A stretch of 64,000 nt of DNA from an uncultured Clostridia bacterium (lineage in GTDB: Bacteria > Bacillota > Clostridia > TANB77 > UBA1234), in contig CAKPAA010000002.1 in NCBI GenBank assembly GCA_934132775.1, positions 1 to 64,000 on the forward strand, given 5' to 3'. Shown here in pieces: positions 53,163-62,448 of this stretch (its first letter is position 1; each line of letters opens with the position of its first letter). The position numbers and the translations under genes were made by a program. The notes under the pieces were generated by a model. That model ran no database searches, had not been told where the DNA came from, and saw only the letters and a program-made list of their open reading frames with translations.

Positions 53163-53639
53163 TTATTTAGTTATTTTTAATATCTTGAAAGATAAGACAC
53201 CTGCTGGTGCATCAACTTCAACAACTTCGTTTTTCTTTCTTCCAAGTAAAGCTTTTCCAATTGGAGATTCATTTGAAATCTTATTGTTTGCAAGATCAAC
53301 CTCAGTAGAACCAACTATTGTGTACTCAACTTTTTCGTCATATTCCATATCCAAAACTTGAACTGTGTTACCTATTTGAACAGTTTTAGTATCTATTTCA
53401 TCTTCATCGATTACTTTTACGTTTCTCAATTTGTTTTCCAAATCTATAATTCTCATCTCTACTTGTGCTTGTTCATTTTTAGCTTCGTCATATTCAGAGT
53501 TTTCAGATAAATCTCCGAAGCCTAGTGCAACTTTAATTCTCTCTGCAACTTCTCTTCTTTTTTCTGTTTTTAAATATTCTAATTCTTCTTCTAATTTTTT
53601 TAAACCTTCATAAGTCAAAATTGTTTCTTTTTGTGGCAT
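53163..53639 (-). CDS. greA: Transcription elongation factor GreA
   Basis: 158 residues from the ATG at 53639 (AGGAAATG-type site). N-terminal coiled coil for the RNAP secondary channel (TYEGLKKLEEELEYLKTEKR; LGFGDLSENSEYDEAKNEQA with the acidic tip). The C-terminal FKBP-like domain has IGNTVQVLDM, NKISNESPIGKALLGRK and SFKILKITK. It stimulates transcript cleavage by stalled RNA polymerase. Confidence 0.97.
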   Translation of the reverse strand: MPQKETILTYEGLKKLEEELEYLKTEKRREVAERIKVALGFGDLSENSEYDEAKNEQAQVEMRIIDLENKLRNVKVIDEDEIDTKTVQIGNTVQVLDMEYDEKVEYTIVGSTEVDLANNKISNESPIGKALLGRKKNEVVEVDAPAGVLSFKILKITK

Positions 53640-53767
53640 ACTAATCATTTCCTTTCTTTTTGTCATAAGTTTAATAACACCATAACAATTTGATAAATTT
53701 AATTTATTACATATATTGGGATATTTTCCCTACAATGTATATATATTAAACATTTGCCTTAAATTTG

Positions 53768-54631
53768 TCAAGAGAAAGTTTTGCCAATTCTTTCAAACTC
53801 TTCTTGTGTTATTTTTCCCCTTTTTCCTATATATCCATTTATTATGTATTTTTCTAAATTAAATATTCTCTCATTCTCTTTAAGTTTTCTAAGTGGCTTA
53901 TATATCTTTGCCTCACAAAGTGCCATTTTCCTATAATTAGGAGAATTTTCAATATTTCCACTTATATCAATATCATTTATTATAATTCCATTAAATCCTT
54001 TCTTTATTATGTTTATTTTCTCGTTAAGAGACACAACAACCGAATTTTTAGCAAAGTTTAACTTTCGTAATTCATCTTCTTTAAAATCTAAATTTATGAT
54101 TATATTAACTTTTTTAAACTCTTTTATAGTATTTTCAGCATACAATTCAACAACATATCCATATTCGTTAAAAAGTCTATGTGCAGTTTTCTCATATTTA
54201 CTAAAATTTCTAGAAATAATATTCAACTGCTTTATGTCTGAGGATAGTTGTTCAACCAACTCAATATTTTCTAAACTATATTCATTCATCAATAACAATA
54301 TACTCATTTTTTCTTTTTGATATCTAGTATACTTCGAAATATCATTTACAATCTTTATCATTATTGATTTTCCAAGTCTTCTACCTGTAACTATATACGT
54401 CCTATTTTCTTCCAACACCCTGCAAAAGTCTTTATTTTCTGCAATTTTACAACTTAGCACTACATTTTGCACTTTATATTCTTTCATTTTCTGTATAAAT
54501 ATATTTGCATATTTCTTACTTTTTCTAATTGTAAATTGAGGAATAACAACCTTGACCTCTCCTAGCATTTCTTCTGATTTAATCTTTCTTAAACTCTTTT
54601 TGCTAGAAGTATCCACAAGTGCATAAAGCAA
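53768..54631 (-). CDS. Unrecognised protein, Rossmann-like
   Basis: 287 residues from a TTG at 54631 (GGAGGTG six bases upstream). I do not recognise the family. It shows alternating beta-alpha segments: VKVVIPQFTI, NVVLSCKIAENKDF, YIVTGRRLGKSIMIKIVNDIS, SILLLMNEYSLENIELVEQL, VNIIINLDFKED, NSVVVSLNEKINIIKK, NGIIINDIDI. The glycine-poor GRRLGKS turn could hold a phosphate but is not a classical P-loop. Lys/Glu/Asn-rich, with no membrane segment. It lies between the GH18 gene and greA. Confidence 0.7.
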   Translation of the reverse strand: MLYALVDTSSKKSLRKIKSEEMLGEVKVVIPQFTIRKSKKYANIFIQKMKEYKVQNVVLSCKIAENKDFCRVLEENRTYIVTGRRLGKSIMIKIVNDISKYTRYQKEKMSILLLMNEYSLENIELVEQLSSDIKQLNIISRNFSKYEKTAHRLFNEYGYVVELYAENTIKEFKKVNIIINLDFKEDELRKLNFAKNSVVVSLNEKINIIKKGFNGIIINDIDISGNIENSPNYRKMALCEAKIYKPLRKLKENERIFNLEKYIINGYIGKRGKITQEEFERIGKTFS

Positions 54632-54768
54632 TATTATCACCTCCAAAGCACAACTATAACCAATTACATCATCTACTAAATTTCAAATTTATTTTTATCC
54701 CAACTTTCAACTTTAAAATCTTTTTTAACAGTACAATAAATTTTTTTACACTTAAACGTTGTAAAACC

Positions 54769-56415
54769 TTATTTTCCTATTAAGCTCCAAGTAGCATCAT
54801 TTTCAAAGCCCCATCTCCAAGCGGCAAATCCACCTAAATTATACTTACCAATTAGTTTCAATTTTTCTTCCAAAGATTTTTCATTTTCAACCCAAATTTC
54901 AATGTCATCATTCTTATCTTTGTATCTTATAACATACTGACCGGCAGTTTCATTCCATTCAGTCTCACTTTTATTATTTGATATATATTCATTAGCCGTT
55001 TTCATAGACATTGACGAAGTCGAAACAACTGTATCATTTCTTACTCTCCAAAATCTTGAATAGAACGGAACACCAAGCACAAGCTTACTGCTATCAATTC
55101 CATCTCTTTCGATCATCTTTATAAGGTTTGTCTCAACCCAATTTAAAGCAGCTACTGGACCGGCTTTTTTACTAGAAGAACCATATTGGTCATAGGCCAT
55201 CAAAATAGTATAATCCGCCGCATCCGAAATAGCTTTACTATCATAACACTTTGACCAATTATCACTGCCATCTGGCACATTAACATCAACAGAGCAAATA
55301 ACATCATTAGCTCTAAGTGTGCAAGAAAGTTCTCTAACAAGTTCAGCATAATCTCCGCTGTCTCCACTATACATATGTTCAAAATCTAAATTTATTCCTT
55401 TAAATTTATATCTTCTTGCCAAACTAAGCACATTGTCTACAAAAGTTTGCCTTGCATTCATATCATTTAATAGTTTAGAAGTCTTATCAATTCCTATTAA
55501 ATCATTTTTAATTGTTGGCCACAATTCATATCCAGCACCGTTTGCCCAAGCAATGTATGAACCATCAATAGTATCTTTAAGTTTTCCATTTTCATCTGTA
55601 ACATAAACCCAAGTTGGAGAAACAATGCTCATTCCCCTCTTCTTAGTTTGTCCATTTCTGTTTGGAGAATAGTTTGCTGCATATTCCCAAATAAGACTAA
55701 TTTTCTTTGTTTGACTTTCTTGCTTAGAGTTTTGTACATAAATTGCTTCTTTTGCTAATATATTCTTCTTTTTAACATATCCAAAGCTTCCATTTTCAGT
55801 CCTTACCCAAACATAAGCATCTCCGCTTTTTTCTGCATATGAATCAAAAACCTCTATTGTCTCGTCTTTTTCCACAACGTCTGTGGTTAAGCAAAATTGC
55901 CTTTTATACTTCTTGGTATGAATTTTATTATCTACCTTTATTGAATAATATTCAGCATTCTCTGTGGTTATTATTACTTTTTCGTTAAACACAATGTTAA
56001 GCTTATACAACTCTGCTAATTCCTCAATTGGCACATACACTTTATCATTTATATATTGTGCAGGCACACTAAAAGTTTTATCTTTTCCATTTACACTGAC
56101 TCTATTTTTACCGATTGGCATTTTCAACACAGTAGTATCTTTCGCAACAATAACAGTTTCATATTTTTCATCAAAGAAAATATATTTATCAAAAAATTTA
56201 GAAATGGTATTTAAAGAAAGCATAAGCTTGCCATCAACAAAAGTAGCCACATCCGGTAAACTTTTGGTATATTCATTATCATCAATAACCACTCTTATCT
56301 CATCCTTTTCGTAATGAGTTGTTGGAATATAGTAAGGGGTCAACGCACAGACTCCACAAGCTACTACTAAAAATACTATAACTATAAAAAGTTTAAAAAT
56401 TGCTCTTATCTTCAT
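54769..56415 (-). CDS. Secreted GH18-family glycosidase with copper-amine-oxidase-like N domain
   Basis: 548 residues from the ATG at 56415. Signal/anchor (LFIVIVFLVVACGVCAL), a stalk domain (VVIDDNEYTKSL, VYVPIEELAELYKLNIV) like CuAO-N repeats, an SH3-like segment (DAYVWVRTENGSFGYVKKKN), then GH18: GMSIVSPTWVYV, FKGINLDFEHMYSGDSG with the DxE catalytic motif, ADYTILMAYDQYGSS, LVLGVPFYSRFW and GGFAAWRWGFEND. Resembles YaaH/SleL-type spore or cell-wall glycosidases. N-acetylglucosaminidase action on peptidoglycan is inferred. Confidence 0.9.
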   Translation of the reverse strand: MKIRAIFKLFIVIVFLVVACGVCALTPYYIPTTHYEKDEIRVVIDDNEYTKSLPDVATFVDGKLMLSLNTISKFFDKYIFFDEKYETVIVAKDTTVLKMPIGKNRVSVNGKDKTFSVPAQYINDKVYVPIEELAELYKLNIVFNEKVIITTENAEYYSIKVDNKIHTKKYKRQFCLTTDVVEKDETIEVFDSYAEKSGDAYVWVRTENGSFGYVKKKNILAKEAIYVQNSKQESQTKKISLIWEYAANYSPNRNGQTKKRGMSIVSPTWVYVTDENGKLKDTIDGSYIAWANGAGYELWPTIKNDLIGIDKTSKLLNDMNARQTFVDNVLSLARRYKFKGINLDFEHMYSGDSGDYAELVRELSCTLRANDVICSVDVNVPDGSDNWSKCYDSKAISDAADYTILMAYDQYGSSSKKAGPVAALNWVETNLIKMIERDGIDSSKLVLGVPFYSRFWRVRNDTVVSTSSMSMKTANEYISNNKSETEWNETAGQYVIRYKDKNDDIEIWVENEKSLEEKLKLIGKYNLGGFAAWRWGFENDATWSLIGK

Positions 56416-56762
56416 TTGTAATTCTCCTAAATGCACTAATAACAAAATAGCATTTGCATTTTGTATCACTTTGCATTATTTTTTCATACTAAATTTAGGT
56501 TTTTAATGGATCTACCCATAAACCGTTAACTTGAAAATTTCAAACTCAGTCTCTATGACAAATATCTTATATGACTTAAAACTCAAAATCAAGAAATTAA
56601 GGAATAAAATTTAACAAATTCTAGAATTTAGACTTATCACTTTTTTAATTTGTTTCACCGAAATTTGTCGAATATCTCTTCCTTTTTAATAGAAAATAAT
56701 ATATAATTTTATTTGTGAGTATAAATATACAAATTGAAATATGAAAGGGGGATTTTGTTAAA

Positions 56763-57221
56763 GTGGAAGTTTGGACAATTTGGCTTATAGTAGCTGGCTT
56801 CTTTGCATTATTAGAAATGTTAACTGTTGGTTTCTTCGTAATATGGTTTGGAATTGCAGCTTTGTTACCAATGGTGTATAGCATATTTTTTCCAGAACAA
56901 ATAGTGGTGCAAATTGTAATGTGGGCTATTTTATCGGTTATACTAATACTTTCGACGAAAAAATTGACAGACAAAGTTTCGCCACCTTTGGTGCCAACAA
57001 ACGTCTACTCTATAATTGGTAAACAAGCCGTTGTTACTAAAGAAATAAATGATGAAAAATCTCAAGGACAAATTCGTGTTGATGGAGATATTTGGTCTGC
57101 AAGAGGCGAAAAATTTACAGATGTCATTCCAGAAAACACAGTAGTAGAAATACTTCGCATAGAAGGTGTTAAGGCGATCGTTAGAGCATCAAACACAGAT
57201 GACTCTGCAAAAAACAATTAA
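56763..57221 (+). CDS. NfeD family membrane protein
   Basis: 152 residues starting at GTG with GGGGG upstream. Two to three N-terminal helices (IWLIVAGFFALLEMLTVGFF, IVMWAILSVILILS) and a C-terminal OB-fold (IGKQAVVTKEINDEKSQGQI, GDIWSARGEK, VVEILRIEGVKAIVRA), the NfeDb form. NfeD proteins pair with SPFH proteins in membrane microdomains, and the next gene is SPFH, 21 bp away. Confidence 0.92.
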   Translation: MEVWTIWLIVAGFFALLEMLTVGFFVIWFGIAALLPMVYSIFFPEQIVVQIVMWAILSVILILSTKKLTDKVSPPLVPTNVYSIIGKQAVVTKEINDEKSQGQIRVDGDIWSARGEKFTDVIPENTVVEILRIEGVKAIVRASNTDDSAKNN

Positions 57222-57242
57222 AAATTTTAGGGGGTATTATTT

Positions 57243-58169
57243 ATGTGGGGAATTATAATAGCGTTAATCGTTATAGCAATAATTGCTTCAAAAACAATTA
57301 AAATCGTTCCACAATCAGAAGTACTTATTATTGAGCATTTAGGAAGATATAGCAGAACTGCTGAAGCAGGCTTAAATATAATTGTGCCATTCTTGGATAA
57401 AGTTAGAGCACACGTAGATTTAAGAGAACAAACTATGGATGTTCAACCACAAAGTGTTATAACAAAAGATAACGTTACAATAAGGATTGACACAGTTGTT
57501 TTCTATCAAATAACCGATGCAAAAAGTGCAGTTTATGAAATTCAAAATTTACAAAACGGTATTAAATACCTAACAACAACAGCCATCCGTGATGTTGTTG
57601 GTAAAATGGACCTAGATAGCACATTTAGTTCAAGAGAACAAATCAACAGTCAACTACGTCAAACACTAGACGTTGCAACTGACAAATGGGGTTGTAAGGT
57701 AAACAGAGTTGAAATTAAAGATATCGATCCTCCAAAGGATATTAGAGATGCGATGGAAAAACAAATGAACGCTGAAAGAACAAAAAGAGCTGTAATTCTT
57801 GAAGCAGAAGGTCAAAGACAATCAGCAATAACAATTGCAGAAGGTGAAAAAGAATCTAAGATATTACAAGCCGATGCAGAAAAAGAATCAAACATTAGAA
57901 GAGCTGAAGGTGAAAAACAGGCCAAAGTTCTAAAAGCAACTGGTGAAGCTGAAGCAATCAGACAAATCGCAGAAGCTAAAGCAAGAGAAATTGAAGTTGT
58001 TTACGGAGCAATAAAGAATGCTAATCCGGACGACAAACTAGTTCAATTAAAAGCATTAGAGGCTTTAAAAGAAGTATCAAAAGGCGAAGCAAACAAAGTA
58101 TTTATTCCATTTGAAGCAACAAAAACACTTGCTGGACTTGGTGCAATGGCAGAAGTAAAAAAAGACTAA
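57243..58169 (+). CDS. SPFH/Band 7 (stomatin/QmcA-like) membrane protein
   Basis: 308 residues. N-terminal membrane anchor (MWGIIIALIVIAIIAS), SPFH domain (VPQSEVLIIEHLGRYSRTAE, QTMDVQPQSVITKDNV, VFYQITDAKSAVYEIQN, RDVVGKMDLDSTFSSREQIN), then a long Ala/Glu coiled coil with repeated EAEGQRQS / EGEKESK / DAEKESN heptads for oligomerisation. Forms large ring or lattice scaffolds with NfeD; precise role unknown. Start ATG with GGGGG upstream. Confidence 0.93.
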   Translation: MWGIIIALIVIAIIASKTIKIVPQSEVLIIEHLGRYSRTAEAGLNIIVPFLDKVRAHVDLREQTMDVQPQSVITKDNVTIRIDTVVFYQITDAKSAVYEIQNLQNGIKYLTTTAIRDVVGKMDLDSTFSSREQINSQLRQTLDVATDKWGCKVNRVEIKDIDPPKDIRDAMEKQMNAERTKRAVILEAEGQRQSAITIAEGEKESKILQADAEKESNIRRAEGEKQAKVLKATGEAEAIRQIAEAKAREIEVVYGAIKNANPDDKLVQLKALEALKEVSKGEANKVFIPFEATKTLAGLGAMAEVKKD

Positions 58170-58313
58170 TTAAGTCAGAGGTTTAAAGAGTACGTAGAAA
58201 AGTTTGTGTAAACTAAGTACAATCCTTTCTATGTAAAGAATCAAAATTATAATTGACTAAATCATTTATATTATTATACAGTTAGTTAGTTTTAAGTCAA
58301 TAAGTTTGCTTAT

Positions 58314-58348
58314 TAAGGGGGATTATAGTTTAAGGCTATAATCCCTTA
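58314..58348 (+). terminator. Terminator after the SPFH gene
   Basis: TTAAGGG-GGATTATAG and CTATAATCC-CTTAA arms (about 14 bp), short loop, then an A/T-rich tail. It closes the NfeD-SPFH operon; a downstream hairpin serves groEL. Confidence 0.65.
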
Positions 58349-58377
58349 AATTAAGCCTAGATATTATTTAAAATATA

Positions 58378-58426
58378 ACAAAAAATAGGATTTGAATCAA
58401 AATGACGATTCGAATCCTATTTTTGT
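58378..58426 (-). terminator. Terminator of groESL
   Basis: ACAAAAATAGGATTCGAATC and the partner GATT-CAAATCCTATTTTTTGT form about a 20-bp stem, with a T-run on the minus strand. It lies about 40 bp past the groEL stop. Confidence 0.85.
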
Positions 58427-58468
58427 TATAGACTTTTCACAGCCCTTATTCTCGATTATCTTTTTAGA

Positions 58469-60100
58469 TTAAAAGTCCATTCCACCTGGCATTGGAGCCG
58501 CATCATTATGGCAGTGGCAATTTTCTTCTTTCTTATCTGCAACTAAGCTTTCAGTTGTTAATACCATAGAAGCAATACTTGCTGCATTTTGAAGTGCTGA
58601 TCTTGTAACCTTAGTTGGGTCTATTATTCCCTCTTTCTTCATATCAACATACTTCTCGTTCAATGCATCAAAGCCAATTCCAGTGTTCTCGTGTAATACT
58701 TTATCTAATATTACGCTTCCTTCAAGACCAGCATTAAATGCTATTTGTTTCAAAGGCTCTTCAAGTGCCATTAAAACCGTCTTAACACCAGTTTTCTCGT
58801 CGCCATCAACTTCATTAAATAATTTTTCAACTGCTGGCATTGCATTTACAAATGCAGTTCCACCACCTGCAACAATTCCCTCTTCAACAGCAGCTCTTGT
58901 AGCAGAAAGTGCATCTTCAATTCTCAATTTCTTTTCTTTCATTTCAACTTCTGTTGCTGCGCCAACTTCAATAACGGCAACCCCGCCAACAAGTTTAGCA
59001 AGTCTTTCTTGTAATTTTTCCTTGTCATATTCAGACTCTGTTCTATCAAGTTCACTTCTAATTTGTTTTACTCTCTCAGCGATTTTATCTTTATCGCCTG
59101 CGCCATCAACAATTATTGTATTCTCTTTTTCAACCTTTACTTGTCTTGCTCTACCTAATTGTTCAAGCTCAACTTCTTTCAAATCAAGTCCAAGTTCATC
59201 TGTAATAACTTCTCCACCTGTTAAAATTGCTATATCTCTAAGCATCTCTTTTCTCTTATCGCCATAGCCAGGAGCTTTTACAGCAACACAACTAAATGTT
59301 CCTCTTAATTTATTCAAAACTAATGTTGTCAAAGCATCTCCATCAACATCATCAGCAATAATCACAAACTTCTTACCTTGTTGAACGATTTTTTCAAGTA
59401 TTGGCAAAATCTCTTGAATATTAGAAATCTTCTTGTCTGTAATAAGTATATAAGGGTCTTCCATAACAGCTTCCATCTTATCTGTATCAGTTACCATATA
59501 TGGAGAAATATAACCCTTGTCAAATTGCATACCTTCTACAACAGATAAATTTGTTGCCATAGTTTTAGATTCTTCAATAGTTATAACGCCATCCTTAGAA
59601 ACTTTCTCCATTGCATCTGCAATCAAGTTACCTATTGTCTCATCATTTGCAGATATAGCAGCAACCTTGGCAATATCAGCCTTTCCATTTACTTTTGTAC
59701 TATTAGACTTAATTGCTTCAACAGCAACATCAATAGCCTTATTCATACCTCTTCTCATAACCATTGGATTTGCACCAGCAGCAACATTTTTGATACCTTC
59801 TCTTATCATTGCTTGAGCCAAAACTGTTGCTGTTGTTGTTCCATCACCAGCAACATCATTAGTTTTTATTGAAACTTCTTTAACTAGTTGTGCACCCATA
59901 TTTTCAAATGGATCTTCAAGTTCAACTTCCTTAGCTATTGTAACGCCATCATTTGTAATTAGTGGTGCACCATACTTTTTGTCTAAAACAACATTTCTTC
60001 CCTTTGGTCCAAGTGTAACTTTAACAGTGTTAGCTAATTGATTAACACCTCTTTCAAGTGCTTTTCTTGCATCTTCACCATATAATATTTTTTTACTCAT
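58469..60100 (-). CDS. groEL: Chaperonin GroEL (Hsp60)
   Basis: 543 residues, 14-mer folding chamber. VKVTLGPKGRNVVLDKKYGAP, ITNDGVTIAKEVELEDPFEN, AGDGTTTATVLAQAM, the apical KKISNIQEILPILE region and GIVAGGGTA are standard. The tail is unusual: instead of the usual GGM repeats it reads EENCHCHNDAAPMPGGMDF, with Cys-His-Cys-His before a single GGM. Second gene of groES-groEL under the CIRCE operator. Start ATG with AAGGAGG upstream. Confidence 0.98.
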   Translation of the reverse strand: MSKKILYGEDARKALERGVNQLANTVKVTLGPKGRNVVLDKKYGAPLITNDGVTIAKEVELEDPFENMGAQLVKEVSIKTNDVAGDGTTTATVLAQAMIREGIKNVAAGANPMVMRRGMNKAIDVAVEAIKSNSTKVNGKADIAKVAAISANDETIGNLIADAMEKVSKDGVITIEESKTMATNLSVVEGMQFDKGYISPYMVTDTDKMEAVMEDPYILITDKKISNIQEILPILEKIVQQGKKFVIIADDVDGDALTTLVLNKLRGTFSCVAVKAPGYGDKRKEMLRDIAILTGGEVITDELGLDLKEVELEQLGRARQVKVEKENTIIVDGAGDKDKIAERVKQIRSELDRTESEYDKEKLQERLAKLVGGVAVIEVGAATEVEMKEKKLRIEDALSATRAAVEEGIVAGGGTAFVNAMPAVEKLFNEVDGDEKTGVKTVLMALEEPLKQIAFNAGLEGSVILDKVLHENTGIGFDALNEKYVDMKKEGIIDPTKVTRSALQNAASIASMVLTTESLVADKKEENCHCHNDAAPMPGGMDF

Positions 60101-60152
60101 TCTAACTTACCTCCTTAAACAAATAAGTTCAATATATAACTAAAAACATAAA

Positions 60153-60434
60153 CTACTCAACAACTGCAAGTATATCGTCTTGACGAACAATTATATAATC
60201 TTCGTCTTCATATTTAACTTCTGTTCCTGCATATTTTGAGAATATAACTCTATCACCAACATTAACTTGCATTTTTACTTCTTTTCCGTCAACTGTTCCA
60301 CCAGGTCCAACTGCAACAACTCTTGCTATATGTGGCTTTTCTTTACTACTTGAAGCAAGCAAAATCCCGCTCTTAGTAGTTTCCTCTGCTTCTATTATTT
60401 TTAACACTACCCTGTCTAATAATGGTTTTATCAT
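60153..60434 (-). CDS. groES: Co-chaperonin GroES (Hsp10)
   Basis: 93-residue heptameric lid for GroEL. IKPLLDRVVLKIIEAEETTKS, GILLASSSKEKP (mobile loop), ARVVAVGPGG, VNVGDRVIFSKYAGTEVKY, EDYIIVRQDDILAVVE. Start ATG with AAGGAGG upstream. It follows the promoter and a perfect CIRCE element and leads to groEL 52 bp later. Confidence 0.98.
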   Translation of the reverse strand: MIKPLLDRVVLKIIEAEETTKSGILLASSSKEKPHIARVVAVGPGGTVDGKEVKMQVNVGDRVIFSKYAGTEVKYEDEDYIIVRQDDILAVVE

Positions 60435-60459
60435 ATTAAATGACCTCCTTAAAAAAACA

Positions 60460-60486
60460 TTAGCACTCTATTATTTAGAGTGCTAA
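60460..60486 (-). promoter_or_regulatory. Perfect CIRCE operator upstream of groES
   Basis: TTAGCACTC - 9 nt - GAGTGCTAA, exact consensus. It is 25 bp upstream of the groES start and just after the -10 box, so HrcA should repress groESL together with the dnaK operon. Confidence 0.98.
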
Positions 60487-60489
60487 TTT

Positions 60490-60518
60490 ATAATATTACT
60501 ATGCAATTGTTTTGTCAA
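60490..60518 (-). promoter_or_regulatory. SigA-type promoter of groESL
   Basis: On the minus strand TTGACA (60513-60518), 17-bp spacer, TATTAT (60490-60495), directly before the CIRCE element. Confidence 0.85.
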
Positions 60519-60553
60519 TATGTTAAGAAAATTTTCACAAATTTATCACAAAA

Positions 60554-62293
60554 CTAAATTCCAAATCCTTCGTCCATTCCTTCATAATAGTAAGTTTCTT
60601 CTCCGCTTAGAGCATCCCCACTTATTTCGTCATACTCGTATATCACGTCTCCACTTTCATCGTCAAAATCATAATCATAATCCAAGTCATCTTCGTACAT
60701 ATCTGAGCCATAGTTTAAATCGCCAATTGAATCTATAAAGTCTCCTATATTTCTTGGTAATTTAGATGCTGCTTTAATTATAAATCCAAGTGTGTTTTTC
60801 TTTATGTCATTTTCAAATGTTTTTATTTCGTCATCTGCTGCAGTGTTTATTACAAGCATATCTGGTGTTAGTTGGTCAAGTTGTACGCTTGAATCTTTTT
60901 GCCCTTCAACAGTAAATTTGAATAATCTGATTTTTTGTGTTTCTCCGGCATTTTCAACTGCAAAATATAAATCTGCGTCTAGTGTGCTGTCTTTTTTGTA
61001 AGCATCTGCATAAATCTTTAATGTGTTTCCTGTTGCTCCAATTTCAACTTCGAAGTATGATGTTTCTTCTTTATTCAATGCTGAAATTCTTAATGCTACT
61101 TGTTCTTCATTTTCAGCAGTTAAAGATAATTTTATGCAAACTGTATTTCTTCCGTTTTGATATACATCAACTAATAATTTGTTGTCTGGTATTTCATCTT
61201 TTTCTAATGCATCTGTTATTTCTGTGTATAGTTGCTCTAATTCGCTTTGCCATTCTTCATATGTATACTCAAAGCTATTTTGTTTAGCTAATAGCTTATA
61301 TAAAGCTTCATCATCTTTCATAATTGCCAATAATTCTTTTCCTAGTGTTAATAGTTCTTCATATGATAAAGTAAGTGTTGTTTTTTTCGTACTTACCCAT
61401 TCATTATTTATATCAACATTTACACCTCTCGTTGATGAAATATTTTTGTTTATATGTTTTTCTAAAATATCTTCGTACTTTGCAGAAACTAGTTTGAATT
61501 CTATTAAATTTTCTGCATAATTTAATGCACTATTTTTTAATTCATTTATTCTTTCTTCGTCAATGTTAAGTTTGTTTGCAATTCCTTCAATATCGCTCAA
61601 ATCTAATACAGCATATTTATTAAACAAGTCTGTTACCATAACTCCTAATTTGCTGTCGTTTTTTAAATATTTAAGTTCTGCAACTATGTCTTCATTTGAG
61701 TTTAAAGTAAGTATACCTGAAAAGTCATTACCCTTTTTGGTTAAGTAGTTCCTAATAGAAAGTTTGCCAACGTTTTTATTTGTTTCTCCAAGCTGTTCCA
61801 TCATTTCATCTGCATCAACTTCTAATTTAAAATCAACTTTATTATTGTTCTCTGCTATTTCTGATGAACACTTTGGTATTTCAAATAGATAATCGTTTGT
61901 CATCATTTTTATAAATCTTTTACCTTTTGTGTTTTCTAGATAAAAGTAAGCTGCAACACCTGCAAGAACTAGCACAATAATAATTGCTATAATTGTTATT
62001 ATCATACTTTTCTTTTTTCCAGAGTGTTTCTTTGGCTCTTCATAAAAAACATTTCCAATTGGCTTCTCTTCTGTGCTTTGAGCACTAGCGGTTTCTGCGC
62101 TTTCAGTTTCTGGTACATCAGCAGCTATTTGTGGTTCTTCTTGTGTCTCTGCCGTTTGGTTTCCATCTTTCTTTTGATTTTCTTGATTTTCTGCCTTTTC
62201 TACCTTTGTTTCTTCTTTTTCTACATTAACTTGTTGCTCTCCTTGATTTTGTACATTATTTACCTCTTGATTTTCTTGGTTTTGTTCATTCAT
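60554..62293 (-). CDS. Membrane-anchored extracytoplasmic protein of unknown function
   Basis: 579 residues from the ATG at 62293 (GAGGGG upstream). A cytoplasmic N-terminal ~90 residues rich in Asn/Gln/Glu (NEQNQENQEVNNVQNQGEQQ) is followed by one membrane helix (SMIITIIAIIIVLVLAGVAA). A large Lys/Glu-rich outer domain resembles DUF6583-type proteins in layout (WVSTKKTTLTLSYEELLTLG, STLDADLYFAVENAG). The very acidic Tyr/Asp/Glu C-terminus contains EISGDALSGEE, a peptide shared with the protein at 37420. Function unknown. Confidence 0.75.
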   Translation of the reverse strand: MNEQNQENQEVNNVQNQGEQQVNVEKEETKVEKAENQENQKKDGNQTAETQEEPQIAADVPETESAETASAQSTEEKPIGNVFYEEPKKHSGKKKSMIITIIAIIIVLVLAGVAAYFYLENTKGKRFIKMMTNDYLFEIPKCSSEIAENNNKVDFKLEVDADEMMEQLGETNKNVGKLSIRNYLTKKGNDFSGILTLNSNEDIVAELKYLKNDSKLGVMVTDLFNKYAVLDLSDIEGIANKLNIDEERINELKNSALNYAENLIEFKLVSAKYEDILEKHINKNISSTRGVNVDINNEWVSTKKTTLTLSYEELLTLGKELLAIMKDDEALYKLLAKQNSFEYTYEEWQSELEQLYTEITDALEKDEIPDNKLLVDVYQNGRNTVCIKLSLTAENEEQVALRISALNKEETSYFEVEIGATGNTLKIYADAYKKDSTLDADLYFAVENAGETQKIRLFKFTVEGQKDSSVQLDQLTPDMLVINTAADDEIKTFENDIKKNTLGFIIKAASKLPRNIGDFIDSIGDLNYGSDMYEDDLDYDYDFDDESGDVIYEYDEISGDALSGEETYYYEGMDEGFGI

Positions 62294-62448
62294 AATACTA
62301 TCCCCTCTCATCTTATGATATTTTTATTATAATTTTTAAAGCCTTAAATAGCAACACTTTTTATTAAGTTTGTCATTTAGCATTTCTGAATTTTAATATT
62401 TTAATCGCATAAAATAAATTATATTGTTTTTACAGAATAGTTAGTGTA

